A DNA stretch of 5,388 nt from contig JAEXBC010000269.1 of NCBI GenBank assembly GCA_023457875.1, positions 1-5,388 of the forward strand. Direction: 5' to 3'. The notes under the pieces were generated by a model. The model did no database searches. It saw nothing but the letters and a program-made list of their open reading frames with translations, and was not told the DNA's origin. The stretch comes from Bacillota bacterium. GTDB taxonomy: Bacteria; Bacillota; Clostridia; Lachnospirales; Cellulosilyticaceae. Shown piece after piece: positions 4,899 through 5,388 of this stretch; the first letter of the stretch is position 1, and each line of letters begins with the position of its first letter. Both the position numbers and the translations under genes were made by a program.

Positions 4899-5388
4899 AT
4901 GAAGCGCTTTAAAAAAGTATATATTGAAATCACTAATAGATGTAATTTAAACTGTGAATTTTGTCCTAAAACAAATAGGAAGCTAAGAGAAAATACGAAG
5001 GAAGAATTCTTATATATTGTTCAAGCAGTTAAGCCTTATACTGATTATATCTATTTACATCTACTTGGAGAGCCAACCATGCATCCAGAGCTAGAAGCGT
5101 ACTTAAAGATTAGCTCAGAATATGGTTTAAAGGTAAATCTAACAACTAATGGTACATTGCTTAGTAAGGTGCAAGATATGTTGATCGCCTCACCTGCATT
5201 AAGACAAGTTAATATTTCTCTCCATAGCTTTGAGGCTAATGATGTAAAGGTGGGACTGGAGGATTATATAAGTGATATTATAGAGTTTGTTAATGAAGCT
5301 ACCAAAAGGAGTAATATGATTTGTAGCCTTCGTCTTTGGAATATGGACAGCGAAGCACTCAAAGCAAAAAATTTACTGAATAAGGACA
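4899..5388 (+). CDS. Radical SAM enzyme, 5' part (runs off the window)
   Basis: The first 163 residues are present. ITNRCNLNCEFC (11-22) contains the CxxxCxxC motif (C15, C19, C22) that binds the 4Fe-4S cluster used to split S-adenosylmethionine. HLLGEP (54-59) is the GE motif that contacts the SAM amino group, followed by the radical SAM barrel pattern VNLTTNGTLL (79-88) and VNISLHSFE (104-112). These fit the large COG0535-type group, many of which modify peptides or carry a C-terminal SPASM cluster domain. The C-terminal part is missing here, so substrate and subclass are open. GGAGG (4888-4892) lies six bases before the ATG, making the start firm. The gene appears to have its own promoter and an inverted repeat in its leader region. 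No precursor peptide gene is visible in front of it. Confidence 0.9.
   Translation, partial: MKRFKKVYIEITNRCNLNCEFCPKTNRKLRENTKEEFLYIVQAVKPYTDYIYLHLLGEPTMHPELEAYLKISSEYGLKVNLTTNGTLLSKVQDMLIASPALRQVNISLHSFEANDVKVGLEDYISDIIEFVNEATKRSNMICSLRLWNMDSEALKAKNLLNKD

Overview
The window looks like chromosome from a low-GC anaerobic Firmicute of class Clostridia. The basis is its AT-rich composition, strong AGGAGG-type ribosome binding sites, and a clostridial set of redox proteins (iron-sulfur flavoprotein, rubredoxin, radical SAM enzyme). Genus-level placement is not possible from the sequence alone. All recognised genes are on the + strand.

Layout: (1) Positions 1-99 hold two adjacent stem-loops, a long AT-rich palindrome and a short GGGG/CCCC hairpin. 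No convincing promoter follows them. (2) 100-948 encodes a metallo-beta-lactamase-fold hydrolase with intact metal ligands but an unusually abrupt N-terminus and weak start signals. (3) 1062-3719 encodes the most interesting protein: an 885-residue EF-G/TetM-like translational GTPase carrying a C-terminal NYN nuclease domain that resembles Bacillus Rae1/YacP, the ribosomal A-site endoribonuclease. (4) 3761-4432, only 41 bases downstream and with no terminator between, encodes an iron-sulfur flavoprotein of the NADPH-dependent FMN reductase superfamily. (5) 4608-4763 encodes a small rubredoxin whose first metal-binding knuckle is CxC instead of CxxC, followed by a strong stem-loop. (6) 4899 to the window end is the 5' part of a radical SAM enzyme. 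Its probable promoter overlaps a perfect 12-bp inverted repeat.

Functionally, the GTPase-nuclease fusion and the iron-sulfur flavoprotein probably form one transcription unit, perhaps with the upstream hydrolase. The fusion suggests a single protein that enters the ribosomal A site as an EF-G mimic and brings an mRNA-cleaving domain there. Its domain IV tip lacks the Ser-Pro-Val that TetM uses against tetracycline, so classical tetracycline resistance is not the safest annotation. Rubredoxin and the radical SAM gene appear to have their own signals. Similar long TetM-like proteins probably exist in clostridial genomes, so the architecture may be known to databases while its function is not described.
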